A stretch of DNA of 64,000 nucleotides, taken from the NCBI GenBank assembly GCA_034359265.1, contig CP136896.1, positions 5,673,501 through 5,737,500 on the forward strand, in the 5' to 3' direction. Source of the stretch: Canna indica (taxonomy: Eukaryota > Streptophyta > Magnoliopsida > Zingiberales > Cannaceae). Below, one piece after another: positions 9,359 to 21,444 of the stretch (positions are counted from its first letter, which is position 1; every line of letters starts with the position of its first letter). The notes beneath the pieces are model-generated. The model did no database searches, was not told where the DNA came from, and saw only the letters and a list, made by a program, of their open reading frames with translations. The position numbers were made by a program, and so were the translations under genes.

Positions 9359-12190
9359 TCACCTGTTGAGGCTGTGAAGGTTGTGGATGTTATGAGAAGA
9401 AAAGCCTTGTTGGTGTTGGATCACATCTTCTCTATGTAAAAATAGGTTGTGAAGCTGCAACAATAGGATCAATAGCTTGTGAAGCTTGAGCTGAGGGCTG
9501 TGAACCTGCAACTTGTGAAGCTTGAGTTGAAGATTCACCTGCTTGAGATTTTTTCTGCTTTGAAGCTTTGAGCCTAAGTTCACACCATTGATTCTTACAG
9601 GTTCTTTTATTGTGTCCATAGTTTCCACAATTTGCACAAATTGTTAAGCTTCAATTATAACTCTCCTTCCATTTGTTCTTCAAAATTGGCTCATACTTAT
9701 CTCTTCTTCTAAGCTTTTTTGGTCTTCCAATTGGTATCCTATAAATGGAAGGAATTATGGTGGGCATATCAAGGACGTGAACCCACATGTTCTCCTCATT
9801 TATAAGATTAATTGAAGCTGCATAACACTGCTCATATGTGTCAATTGAATAACAATTCTCCAAAAATTATTCAGGCTCTCCATTGTGTGCATAGATAGCA
9901 CACACAGCATGTGGACATGACACTCCACACAAACCTATAGCTTGCATCAACAATCTCTAGTTTCCAGATCAACTGTAAACTATATCGTATCAAAATTCCT
10001 CACTTTATATTTTGATCCCCTGCCGCCCATGATGCTCTCCATTTGGCAGATTCCAACACATGTTTTTCAAGTCTTTTCCTTGGCCTTGGGCAAATCTTGC
10101 TACTCCCTTTGTACCTCTCACATAAAATTCCGTTCTTTGCAAACCTTCTCATCAGGTACTCTTTTATCCAGTTCATTAAGCTAATGATAGGCATCTCTCC
10201 GGCCTCCAAAATTTTGAATGATTCTGAAATGTTGTTCATCAAAATGTCACACTTACTCCACATACTGAAATGAGATTTTGCTCATCTCTTTGGTTCATGT
10301 TGCATTAACCCGTTATGGGCTTCCATATTAATCAGTTGCAGCTCCTTTATTTTTCTCTGTCATTCAGCCACATAAGTAGCCTTAGTTGTTGCCATAATTG
10401 TGTATCTTAATATTGTAGCCCCTCCATAATATTTCTTCAAGTTTGAATAAATATGTCTCAAGCAAAATCTATGTTCAATACAAGGATAGGCTTCTAATAT
10501 TGGTACCAGATCATGCAGGGAGGGACAAAAGTGATAACAAATAAGTTAGTTGATACATAAAGTGACAATAATAAATAGTTGAGGGATCAAAGTGATAATT
10601 ACCTTTTGTATATCTGAAATAATTATCCAGCCCCCATCTCTCCCTAAATCAGACAATAGAAGCTCCACAAACCAAGACCAAAATTCTTTGTTTTCACTTT
10701 CAACGACAGCTACAGCCAGAGGAAAATATTGATCATTAGGACCTCTCTCAATTGCCACTAACAGTATTCCACCATATGTCCCTTTCAAAAAACAACCATC
10801 TAGACCAAGTATAGGTCTACATGAAGTTAAGAAACCTATTACAACTGATTTCAAGCAAATGTATATCCTCTAAAAGTGTCTCTGCCCTGCATTGGAGGTT
10901 GTAGGTTATGTCCTTATGATTGTTGTACTTCCAGGATTAGTCTTTCTTATCTCAGTAACGAAACTCATACAACTTCTCATATTGCTTGCTTATATCACCC
11001 TCAGCAATTTTTCTAGCCCTTACAGCCTTAGAAAGAGTGATATCAACAAAATAGTTCTGCCTTACTTCATCAACTACTTCCCTCAATTTCAAATCCTTAT
11101 TTATGGTCATTGTCTTGTGTATCTTCTGAGCAACCCACTTCCTATTCAATATCTTACTATTATGGATTCTTGAATAAGTGTACTTGTCATTTAAGGTGTT
11201 AATTTGGTAAACAATATTCCTACCAATCCTACTACACAAACACAACCAACTACATCCTTCTCGAAAAAAAACTTACACCTCAACTTGTCATTCTTCTTAT
11301 ATATTATTCCATAACCATGCAACCCTGAATACTCTTTAATTGCATCCTTAAACTCCCCAGTTGTTGAAAATTGCATACCCAGCTTGAACTTGAAATTGGG
11401 TCCCATATCTGTTGGATTGTATTTGCAACCCTATCTTCTCCCCTCATTCTCACTATCATCATCAGAATACAACTGCTCAAATTCTTGCTCTGACTCCAGA
11501 TGTTCATCCTCATAAATATTTGGTTCTAATGTTGTTCTAGTACCTGTGCTTGTGCTCGGTTGGGGCCTTGGTGCCTCACTTCTGGTAGCAAATGTGGCAA
11601 CTTCATTGATAGTAGCATCAATATAGTCCCCAAAGTGATCATTATCACTTTCATCCTCAGAATCATCAAAATGTATATCCTCTAAACCATCATCCACATC
11701 AACCTCATTTTCAGCCACATCAGCCACATTCTCACCATCCTTCTCACCCACATCAGCCTCATTCTCACTAACATCAGCGACATTCTCACCCTCATTCTCA
11801 CCCACTTCAAGAGCATTACCATCTTCATTCACAGCAGCATTCTCAGCCTCATCTTCAACTTTTGTCAACTTCACCCCATCACAGTTACCACTTATTATAT
11901 ACAACTTTATTTTCTTTGAAGCCAGACTAAGAGCAGTCCTCCCTAGAATTGCAGCATGTGCATCATTCTTCACTTCCTCTAACCCTAGCTCCAATGGGTA
12001 AGTAGGTCTACAAAAGTATAAGTTTACAAAATCTTTGTATCCTAATTCCCTCAAAACAACAGTTATTTCTTGTAGGGATCATCTATCCAAATCACAGTTA
12101 CATAAACTATGCATTGTCCCCCCACATATTCCATATACTCTCCATCACTAAAATGGTCACCGTGATGTATTTCAATAGTAAAAAGAGCAT
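9359..12190 (-). pseudogene. MURA-type (Mutator) transposase, decayed
   Basis: Minus-strand order: an N-terminal segment GDHFSDGEYMEYVGG (about 12180-12110); LRELGYKDF and a long acidic linker (12054-11431); the MuDR N-terminal domain FKLGMQFSTTGEFKDAIKEY (from 11394); RIHNSKILNRKWVAQKI (about 11160); the catalytic region ILGLDGCFLKGTYGG with the first Asp and IISDIQK with the second (10854-10600); an intron after QK (GTAATT donor); HRFCLRHIYSNLK; a SWIM-type CPHAVCAIY (about 9915); GRPKKLRRRD; and a CCHC knuckle CANCGNYGHNKRTC (about 9640-9600). Breaks: TAG at 11431-11433, a frameshift near 11250, and stops near 10950, 10385 and 9660. All domains of an autonomous MULE transposase are present but not in one frame. 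Confidence 0.88.
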
Positions 12191-12750
12191 CCAAATCACC
12201 TAATGACAAACACAACTAGTGCATAAAGTTTACCAAAACACACCTAATAAAAAAAAATTACCATAGCAAAAAATTTACATTGACAGTCAAGGGTTTACCG
12301 TCTTTGACTATCGGGTTGAAAGGTGGTAGTGGTCAAAGAGTTGGAACAATGGGTTGCAAAATGGTCATCCTTCTTTTGCGACACCCTTGTGAATTTTTGG
12401 AGGTCCTCATCATTCTTCTCTAGTTCGCTCCTTCCTTCTCGATCTTTCGGTGGTCCTCGTCAATAGTGGGGGATTTAGAAGGGCGAGTGTTCGTCCGTCG
12501 AGTGTTATTTAGGTTAGGGATTATGTAATAATTTAGTTTAAATGGTATAAATACACGTAAGCAGAGTCAACTAAACCAGATGCCACGTCGTCGCAATGTT
12601 AGCCACGTAGGATTTTTTTATCGGCAGGGTCACGACCAGGGACCAAAGTGACGTTTACAAATCTTTAGGGACTCAATTGAACCGAAAAAAAGTTGTGGGA
12701 CCAATGTGAAAATTCTAAAAAAGTTTAAGGACCATTTTAGACCTTTTCCC

Positions 12751-13087
12751 TAAGTATAATATAGATAAGTGGATTGACCCGATTAATCTGATTTGTATAA
12801 TTTGTTGAACCATGCCCGCTAACATATTAAACCAATTTAAATAAAATCCCTTCTAAATAGTACTAAATATACGAGGATATGATAAAGGTGATATTCAGGG
12901 CTCGGCTCGTTTGATTGACTGATAGGAAGTCATGTGGGAAGTGCAACTTTCGAGGAAGTTCACTTTTTCCCTCTTGTTTAGTTGACAATAAATAAGGAAA
13001 ACGTTGAAAGTTGTACTTTCTACAAAACTTAGGAAGTCGCTTACCTAGCCACACACGTAAGTTGTACTTCTTCCATTTTGCACAAAA
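12751..13087. other. Spacer between the MULE and the Harbinger element
   Basis: No gene. It begins with the right 9-bp duplication of the MULE. A segment at 12900-13060 (GCTCGTTTGATTGACTGA ... GTGCAACTTTCG) has weak similarity to the reverse complement of about 25560-25620, which could be an older element end. Confidence 0.4.
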
Positions 13088-13274
13088 GGGTTGTTTGGTT
13101 GCCTGTAATTGGACTTGCAGACAACTAGTTTACAACATTTATAACCCTCTATTTGTTTGGTTGCCTGTAATTGAGCCATTTGCAGTATTTTGCATTTGCA
13201 GTCTGCAAATGCAGGCTGTAAAATGGGCTTCATGCCCAAATGCATGTATCACTCACTTACAGCCTGCAAGGGCA

Positions 13275-13445
13275 TCAACTCTCAACCCCCAACTTCTCAA
13301 CCCTCGACTTCTCCCCCACCCCCCCACCCCCCGAGCTGCGACTTCTTCCCGACTTCTCAACCCTCGATTTCTTCCCGAGCCGCGACTTCTTCCCCCCGAG
13401 TTGTGACTTCTTCCCAACTTCTTCCCCCCGACGACGCACTCAAGT
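13275..13445. repeat. Pyrimidine-rich imperfect repeats
   Basis: Alternating CGACTTCTTCCC and CTTCTCAACCCTCGA motifs with a C-run (13312-13336). They probably form part of the Harbinger leader region. ORFs in several frames here come from the low-complexity sequence. Confidence 0.6.
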
Positions 13446-14569
13446 AAGCTCCATGTACTTGTTTTGACATGGAAATTCTTGGTCAACTGCCCACCGCTTG
13501 CAACTATCGGTCTTCTCCTTCTTTCATTTGGGCCAAAAAAGAGATCTTGAACCAAAAACCCAACTGTGTCGCTAAAATATGGCATCAGATGGGAATGAAA
13601 AAGAGCAGTTTTCACGCTACTTCAGCTAACCACTATTTCCAACTCCCTTTCTTTGTCTCCTCAACTCTCTTTCCTTGTCCTCACCGTCAAGGCCACACCT
13701 TTTGAAGAAGCCACTCAAGGAGAAGTCAAGAGGACATGGATTGGATCAGAGGTGGGAGGGGAAAAGGATGGTTCCCCTGCTATCCTCACCCTCACATCAA
13801 CTTAGCTTATTTCTTCTTTGCTTCTTCCAACCCTGCACAGCTCCTAAAACACATCAAAGTTATACCTTGTAAGACCCCCACTATGGGAAAATTTAATAAC
13901 AAGATAAATCCTAGAGAAAACCAACTTGGCTCTTTTCTATTTGTTTGGTGTCCAAATATTCATATTAATACAAGAAAGTAAAGACACCAATGATATGTGG
14001 ACTTGCATTCTTTTCTATTTTACCTTCAAGAGGAGACCAGGTTCTTGAATTTGAGGCTTGGTTTCTTTGACTTAAATACTAAATTATTATTCTATTGAAA
14101 ATATTAGGTAGAACTTCAACTTTTTAGATTTAAGTACCACACTAAAAAGTAGTCATGTCAGCTCCATCTGTTGATGCTCCTATGTTTAGTTTTACTTTAC
14201 TTTACACATGCATATACTCTTATTCATGCTAGTTGAATCTAGTGAACCATATATTACGGAAGAGAGTTATTATATGAGTTTTGTATTAATGTTTACTGTG
14301 ATGAATGGTTTCTTTGTATCCTTCTCAAAACTAGTCCTTGAGTAATATTTGGTGATAAGAACTGAGAACATAACATGACCATCCTGAGATGATGTATTAA
14401 TCATGACAATTTCTTATAAAGCATGGTATCAAAAATCATCTACCCTATTCTTTATTCTAGCATACTGCCTATTTTATTTTATTCCATTTGGTCCCATATT
14501 CTTTGTTTTTCATGTTTAAGTATATCATACTGATATCAGCATGCTATTTTATTTTGTTTTGTTTATTAG

Positions 14570-15770
14570 ATGACGAATGAAAATTCTCTACCCTTGGATA
14601 TTGTGAAGCTTGCTGTGTTGCTAGGACTATATGCATATTTGATATTACAAGGATACAAAAGAAGAAGGATTTCTAGGAATTCATATGTTCCACATATTCA
14701 TAGAAACTTACAAAGATATGAATATCTATCGAGGTCATACTATGGTTCTGATACTAGAAGCATTAACATGATACGAATGAAAAGAGCTACATTTTTCAAG
14801 TTATGTGATTGCTTAAGGAAAAGACATTTATTGCATGACACTCTTAATGTTACATTAGATGAACAAGTGGCAATGTTTTTGCATACCGTCGGACATAATG
14901 TAAGAAATAGAGTGGTGGGACATAATTTTATGCGTTCCGGAGAGACAGTTTATCAATATTTCAATTAAGTACTACGTGCTATTGGCGAACTTCGTCGGGA
15001 GCTCATTAGGCGCCCTTCACTCAATACCCATTCTCGGATCACATCGAGTAGTAGATTCACGCCATACTTTAAGGTGAACAAATTAGTCAAATTATTATTT
15101 TAGTTTTATAATTAAGTGAAACTATATAGTTACTGGTGTTTTGTGTTTAACACGTAGGATTGTATTGGTGCTTTAGATGTCACTCATGTTCATGCTTCTG
15201 TACCAATAGAACATGTAGCGGCCTTTAGAGGGAGAAAGTCTTACCCGACTCAGAATGTACTTGCCGTTGTTGACTTTGATTTGAAATTTACATATGTTCA
15301 TGTTGGGTGGGAAGGATCTGCACATGATGCTCTCATATTACGAGATGCATTAGAAAGACCACATGGTTTGCGTGTTCCTAAAGGTAAATAGTTACGTTTT
15401 TATATAATACATTTAATTATTTATGTTAAGCCAAAATTAATATTTTTACTTTTAATATAGGAAAATTTTATTTGGTGGATGCGGGATATACCACTTGACT
15501 AGGCTTTATTGCACCATATCGTGGTGTAAAATATCACCTTAAAGAATGGTCCTCTCGTAGTCCTTCAAATGCCAAAGAATTGTTCAACCTCCGACATTCT
15601 TCTCTTCGAACTTCTGTCGAGCGTGCGTTTGGTTCACTAAAAATCGCTTTAAGATTCTTACATTAAGGCCTTTCTTTCCATATCCAACCCAAGTGGACCT
15701 TGTCATCGCTTGTTGTATTTTGCATAATTAGATTATGTCAAATGTGGCGATGATTTAGTTCCTGATGAAG
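14570..15770 (+). pseudogene. PIF/Harbinger DDE transposase
   Basis: Three exons: 14570-15073 (donor AAG|GTGAAC), 15158-15383 (acceptor CACGTAG; donor G|GTAAAT) and 15461 to about 15770. Exon 1 has the usual N-terminal helical region and QVAMFLHTVGHN. Exon 2 holds IGALDVTH with the first catalytic Asp, and GWEGSAHDALIL with the second. Exon 3 holds LVDAGYTT, APYRGVKYHL and VERAFGSLK with the catalytic Glu. All three DDE residues are present, but there is a TAA at 14966-14968, a TGA after GYTT (about 15497) and further stops after 15660. Non-functional copy of a transposase that would bind its element ends. Confidence 0.85.
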
Positions 15771-15942
15771 AACAATGAATTGCAAATAATATCATTATAA
15801 GTACGAGCCAACGTGTACAACGCGAAGAATCTAGAGAGTGGATGGCGATACAAGATAATATTGCAACTCAAATGTAGGATGATCAAATTCTATAAGTTTA
15901 GGTAGTTGTTAGATTTACTTTGGTTTGTTCATTTGAAATGAT

Positions 15943-17240
15943 TGTTGGCCCAAGGGTTCCCCTTAGGTTTCAATCTCTATTTTGATGATAACAAATATGT
16001 ATTTAATATATGTGTGTGTAGTTGTGAGTTCAGGTTGAGGTTGTGATAAGCACGCGAACTTCGCTCGAAAAATCACAAAAATCATCAAGAAAGGCTCAGA
16101 TGCAGATTAAGTAGATTTCTTGTAATATATCCCTAGGATCTCATCCCAAGCCTATTTGTAAAGTTATCCAAGTCAAAACTTGGTAACAAAACCCATGAAA
16201 AAGCGTGTAACAAAGCAAATATAAAAATCAGCCTCAGCCCACGTTCGGTCGACCAGTCGATCGGCCGAACAAGGCAGAAAAATGGCAGTAGCCACTTCAG
16301 TCGACCGATCGGTTGACCGAACAAGGCCAAAATCTAGAAGTGGCTAATTCGGTTGATCGATCGATCGAACAATAGAGGATTTAAATCGAAATCAATTCGG
16401 TCGACCATCCGATCGATCGAACATAGTTGTAGAAAGGCAGAACGCCAGCGATCGCTGGGCGGTCGATCGGTCGGTCGATCGATCGACGATCGACCGGCAA
16501 ATAATCGATCGACGTCCAACGGGCAAAAAAATGCCCGTTGAAGAGCCATTCCATGGGAGGGGTTATAAATACCCCCTCACCAACCTTCATAAAACACTCT
16601 TAACCATTGAGATAAGCTTCCAAAGTGTGATTTGTGACTTCTAAGCTTGATTTGCTCGCGCTTGCTTCTCCAATCGACGACTTCTTTCAAGCGCTCATCT
16701 TCCCTCAACTCCAGCTTCGATTCGATCTCAACGTCTTGTGGAGTTAGAGGCATTGAAGGCTTGGAAAAGAGCTCTTTGTTGTGGTTTACTCTTTAGCTCT
16801 TTTCATTGTAATTTTACTTGTTACTTGAACTTGATTTTCATTGATTAGCTTGCTATGTGTGCTAGTGTAAACACTTAGAGTTTTTCTTTGTAGAATTATG
16901 TTTTGCCTAGGTGAATAGTTTTGAGGAGTTCTCAAAGGGCTGAGAACAGAGTCCTCAGTTGTATTCAAAGGGAAACACAAGGTCTATAAAGAATTTGGTT
17001 AGAAATCTTTGGTGTGGAGCCAAGGTAGTGGAGTAGGCGGTTGACTGAACCACTATAATTTATTGAGTTTGCATTACCTTGTATGATTGCTTATAATTGT
17101 GTTTCATACTTATTAACGAACATCATTTAGTTGCACTTACTTCCGTTTGAAGTTGGAATTGACTTAAAAGAAATTGAAGTATATTGTTAAAAGTCACCCA
17201 ACATAATTCAACCCCCCCTTCTGGTGTGGGTATTCACTCA
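15943..17240 (+). repeat. 5' LTR of the copia element
   Basis: Starts TGTTGGCCCAAGGG and ends near TATTCACTCA; the expected terminal ACA seems lost. It is about 1.3 kb, longer than its 1.14 kb partner. It contains a cluster of CGATCGA/GGTCGACC palindromic motifs (16240-16510), part of which (about 16205-16340) is missing from the 3' LTR. A TATA-like GGTTATAAATACCC lies at 16560-16573. Confidence 0.9.
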
Positions 17241-17242
17241 AT

Positions 17243-17254
17243 TTGTATCAGAGC
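17243..17254 (+). promoter_or_regulatory. Primer-binding site (initiator Met tRNA)
   Basis: TTGTATCAGAGC matches the plant tRNA-iMet primer site TGGTATCAGAGC with one mismatch, two bases after the 5' LTR end, as expected for copia elements. Confidence 0.8.
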
Positions 17255-17297
17255 AAGGTCGTAGGATTAGGTTTAACCATCTACCCTATAATTTAGA

Positions 17298-18962
17298 ATG
17301 ACTAGTGAAATCCAACTAGCTCAAGGGTCCTCTACTCATACTCCACAATTGTTCGATGGAAACAACTATGCATATTGGAAGATACACATGAATGGCTTCC
17401 TACAATCACTAGGCATAAATGTATGGAGAATGATTCAAGTAGAGTATAAGCAACCAACTAAGGATATGGATGAGTGGGATCAAGAAGAAATTAAACTCTT
17501 TAATGCAAATGCAAAGGCCGTCAATGCACTATATTGTGGCCTATCAATTAATGACTTTAATAGAATTTCTACTTGCAAGTCTGCATATGAACTCTAGAAA
17601 GTCTTAGAGACTATACATGACGGGACTTCACAAGTTAAAGAATCTAAGATAAACCTACTCATGCATGATTATGAAATGTTCAAGATGTTCTCACATGAAT
17701 CTATTGATGCCATGTATGCTCGCTTTCAAAATATTACAAATGGATTAGCTAACCTTGGTAGAGATATAAGGGAAGAGGAGAAGGTAAGGAAGCTCCTTCG
17801 TTCCCTTCCAAAAGCTTGGGGGCCCAAGGTCATTGCAGTCATGGAAGCAAAGGATACAAGCACCTTGAAGATCACCGAGCTCATTGGGTCTCTCATGACA
17901 CATGAGACCCATATGAAGCAATATAAGGAGGAAGATGCTCCCAAAGGCAAGACTATTGTCTTAAAAGCATCACACTGGGGTGAAGAACCCTCATTATCCG
18001 AGGAAGAGACAGATGAGTTTGAAGAGATGGCGATGTTGGCAAGAAGATTCATGAGTTTCATGAGAGGATGCATGATGAAGGGAAGAGGAGACTTCACATG
18101 CTTCAATTGTAATAAAATCGGGCATCTAAGGAAGGATTGTCCACTTCTCAAGATGGCTTCTACCTCCAACCCTCACAAGAAAGACAAATACAAGAAGAAG
18201 AAGAAGAAGAAGAAGAAGAAGGCAATGATGACTTCTTGGGATGAAAACGGGTCTTCGTCAAGTGAAGAAGACTCTAAGAGTGAAAAGGAAAATTTTTGCC
18301 TCATGGCAAATGACAACGAAGTAAGATTTACATTTGGCAAGCTTTCATTCACGCAAGAAGAACTAGAAAATGAATTTGATCAAATGCATGATGAATTTAA
18401 TGCTATTAGGAAGAAGTTTAAAGAGCTTAAAAGGGATAACAAATCTTTAGAGATTGAAAATGATAACTTGCTACTTTCATGCAATGCATTAAGGAAAGAA
18501 GTAGATACCTTTAAGGAAGAGAAGCATGCCTTAGATGATGCTAAGAAAAACTTAGAAAATGAAAACGAAAAGTTGGAAAATGAAAACAAGTTCTTAAGTG
18601 ATAAAGTAGAGCACTTAAATGATAGCATGCTAAACTTAAAAAAGAAACTTTGCATGCTAAATAAAAAAATGACAACCCTACAAAATATCATGCCTAAGAT
18701 TGTACATAAAAAAGGGTCATCAAACAATCATGCTCATGCACAATTCCATGCTCACACACATAGCCCAAGAAAGTTTAATGAAAGTTGCTTTTCATGTGGT
18801 ATTTTTGGCCATATGGCTAGAGATTGTGCACTAAGAAGGAACCCTAATGCTAGATTCACTTGGGTTTCTAAGATGACTAACACTCAAGGACCCAAGAAGT
18901 TTTGGGTACCTAAAATTATCTCTTCTCCTTTTATAGATGGAGAAACATCCTCAAGCAAGTAG
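17298..18962 (+). pseudogene. copia gag with two zinc knuckles
   Basis: Nucleocapsid/capsid protein of the retroelement. The ATG at 17298 opens the UBN2-type gag N-terminus (LFDGNNYAYWKIHMNGFL). An in-frame TAG at 17595-17597 breaks it, and the same frame continues to 18962. The first CCHC knuckle is CFNCNKIGHLRKDC (about 18100-18140), followed by a lysine run and a long Asn/Glu/Lys-rich coiled coil. The second knuckle is CFSCGIFGHMARDC (about 18788-18830). Length without the stop is about 554 codons. The pol frame is offset by one base near 18937-18962, so gag and pol are not in one frame. Confidence 0.88.
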
Positions 18963-19750
18963 AAGCACATGGATATTGGGTAGTGGTTGCTCAAAACACA
19001 TGACGAGTGATATCAATCTTTTCACAACCCTATCAAGCAAGGATGGTGAACATGTGATATTTGGAGACAATGCCAAAGGTAAGATTGTTGGCATTGGTGA
19101 TATAGGTATACTCCCCTACCCATGCATTAAAAATATCTTAGATGGGTTAAAGCATAATTTGATTAGCATATCTCAATTATGTGACAATGGATATGTAATC
19201 ATTTTTGAAGCATCTAAATGCATCATTAGAAGTGCACCATCTAATGATATTGTGTTCATTGGAAATATGCAAGAAAATATTTACACATTAGTTCTAAAAT
19301 TTTTGCCTAATCCCCATGTTAGATGCTTGGTTATCATGGAAAATGATTCTTGGTTGTGGCATAGAAGGCTATGACATGCTAGCATGAGCCTCATCCAAGA
19401 AATATCTAAAAAGGACTTAGTAAAAGGAATACCTAAGATAAAATTTGAAAAAGACAAACTTTGTGATGCATGTCAACATGGTAAATAAGTTAAGTCCTCA
19501 TTTCATATCATTAATCAAGCGAGTACATCTAGAACACTTGAATTTGTGCACATGGATCTCTTTGGTCCTTGTGATGTAGCTAGTCTAGGTGGAAAATTAT
19601 ATTACTATGTTTTGGTTGATGATTTCTCGAGATTTACATGAGTTTTCTTCTTAGCTAAGAAAAATGAAACTTTTGACTTTTTCAAAAAATTTGCTAGAAA
19701 AGTTACAAATGAGAATGGAACTTCAATTTTGAAAATTAGAAGCAATTTGC
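18937..19750 (+). pseudogene. copia protease and truncated integrase
   Basis: The protease reads WILGSGCSKHMT where the family has DSG: the catalytic Asp is Gly, so the protease is dead. The GAG-pre-integrase zinc region follows (LWHRRL, then a TGA at 19372-19374, HASM, and CDACQHGK with another stop). The integrase core begins with HMDLFGPC and LVDDFSRFT but ends at about 19740 without the second Asp or the Glu, joining straight onto RT sequence. This is an internal deletion. Confidence 0.85.
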
Positions 19751-21004
19751 ATGCTTTTAGCTTATGCTAGTTTTAATGGCTTTAAACTTTTTCGAATGGA
19801 TGTCAAAAGTGCATTTTTAAATAATTTTATTGATGAAGAAGTTTATGTTGAACAACCCCCAAGATTTGAAAGTTTTGAGTTTCCAAACCATGTTTTTAAA
19901 CTTAAAAATACTTTGTATGGTTTAAAACAAGCCCCTAGGGCTTGGTATGAAAGGTTTTCCACGTTTTTGATCGATCATGGCTTTAGAATTGGAAAAGCCG
20001 ATGTTTCGATTTTTGTAAAAAATAATGAAAATGATATTTTACTCGTACAAATTTATATTAATAATATAATTTTTGGTGCTATTAATGAATTACTTTGTGA
20101 GTGGTTTGCAAAATGCATGCAAGAAGGGTTTGAGATGAGCATGATGGGAGAACTTTCCTTCATGCTTGGTCTCCAAATCAAGTAAACCAACAAAGGAATC
20201 TTCATAAATCAAGCTAAATACACAAATGAGCTCATCAAAAAGTTTGGAATGAATGAAGTCAAGATAGCTTCTACACCAATGAGCACATCCATCAAACTTG
20301 ACAAAGATGAAGATGGTGTCAAAATAGATAAAAAAAGATATCGAGGTATGATTGATAGTCTTCTCTATTTAATTGCAAGTAGACCCGATATCATGTTTAG
20401 TGTTTGTACATGTGCTAGGTTTCAATCTTGTCCTAGAATGTCTCACTTGAGTGAGGTCAAACGCATAGTGAGATATTTGAAGGGCACGATTGACTTAGGA
20501 TTATAGTATACATGCAATGTATCTTTCGATTTAATTGGTTTTTCGGATGCCGATTTTGCCGGGTGTAAAGTAGATCGAAAAAACACTAGTGGGTGTTGTC
20601 AATTCCTAGGGATGAGTCTTGTTTCTTGGTTTTCAAAGAAACAAAACTCGGTTGCACTTTCAACTACCGAAGCTGAATACATCGTTGCGGTTAGTTGTTG
20701 TGCACAAGTCCTTTGGATGAAACAAACTCTTTTATATTATGGACTTAGTTATTCATGTATACCTATACATTGTGATAACACCAATGTAATAAATCTAACA
20801 AAAAATCCAGTTTTAGACTCTAGGACCAAGCACATTAATCTAAGGCACCATTTTCTTAGGGATAATGTAGCCAAGGGAAATATATTCGTGGAATTTGTAT
20901 CCACCGACAAACAACTTACGGATATATTCACAAAACCCTTAGATGAAGAAAGTTTTACAAACTTAAGAATGCAATTAGGAATTTGTGCATTTTCTAGTGG
21001 TTAA
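19751..21004 (+). pseudogene. copia reverse transcriptase and RNase H
   Basis: RT starts inside the family pattern with FRMDVKSAFLNN and LYGLKQAPRAWY. The YVDD catalytic box is YINN (about 20054-20065), so both catalytic Asp residues are Asn. Stops at 20183-20185 and 20504-20506 separate three open blocks (19751-20185, 20249-20506, 20612-21004). RNase H signatures SDADFAG (about 20546), STTEAEYIVA and RTKHINLRHHF are recognisable. The region ends at TAA 21002-21004. Confidence 0.88.
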
Positions 21005-21444
21005 AAATATTCAAAATATACATGTCTTTCGAAAAATTGCATTTCATATGGTATCATCACACTTATGTATTGCCTTGTAATGGCGCTTTGCGACTTATTG
21101 ATGTTTGTCTTCTATAGGCTTACATTGATAGGAAGGACTATAGTGGTAGATGATACTCGATTTTATGATTTTCTTGGTTTTAATGATAGAACTCATTAAT
21201 AGTGTCTTAGTTCTTGCCCTTTTTGATTGATGTCAAAAGGGAGAAAAAAAGTAAGGTCACATTTGTTTTATGATGTATATAGATAGGGGGAGTTACAAGC
21301 ATAATATGCATATTGATAGAGGGAGTATATGTTAAGTTGTGAACTAAGTTGTGTATGCCTTAACTCAAACTCACAAATGATACTTAGAGTCTTCTTTTAT
21401 ATAAAATATCATGTTGTGTTTGTCATCATCAAAAATGGGGAGAT
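21005..21444 (+). other. copia 3' untranslated region with polypurine tract
   Basis: Between the pol end and the 3' LTR. No env-like ORF is seen. The polypurine tract AAAAATGGGGAGAT (21431-21444) directly precedes the LTR. Confidence 0.75.

Larger units (their letters stand above)
7958..12750. mobile_element. Mutator-like element with transposase and passenger gene
   Basis: 4,793 bp element with terminal inverted repeats of about 215 bp (7958-8175 and about 12535-12750). These share blocks such as TCACATTGGTC, CAATTGGGTCCCTAAAG and GACGACGTG. It is flanked by an exact 9-bp duplication, TAAGTATAA, at 7949-7957 and 12751-12759. It contains a decayed MURA-type transposase on the minus strand and a GRF zinc-finger gene on the plus strand near the left end. 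Ends and duplication are intact, but the transposase has several stops and frameshifts, so the copy is probably non-autonomous now. Confidence 0.92.

Noticed and set aside
17726..18169. Minus-strand ORFs opposite copia gag (also 18380-18727)
   Set aside because: Shadows of the gag coding strand.
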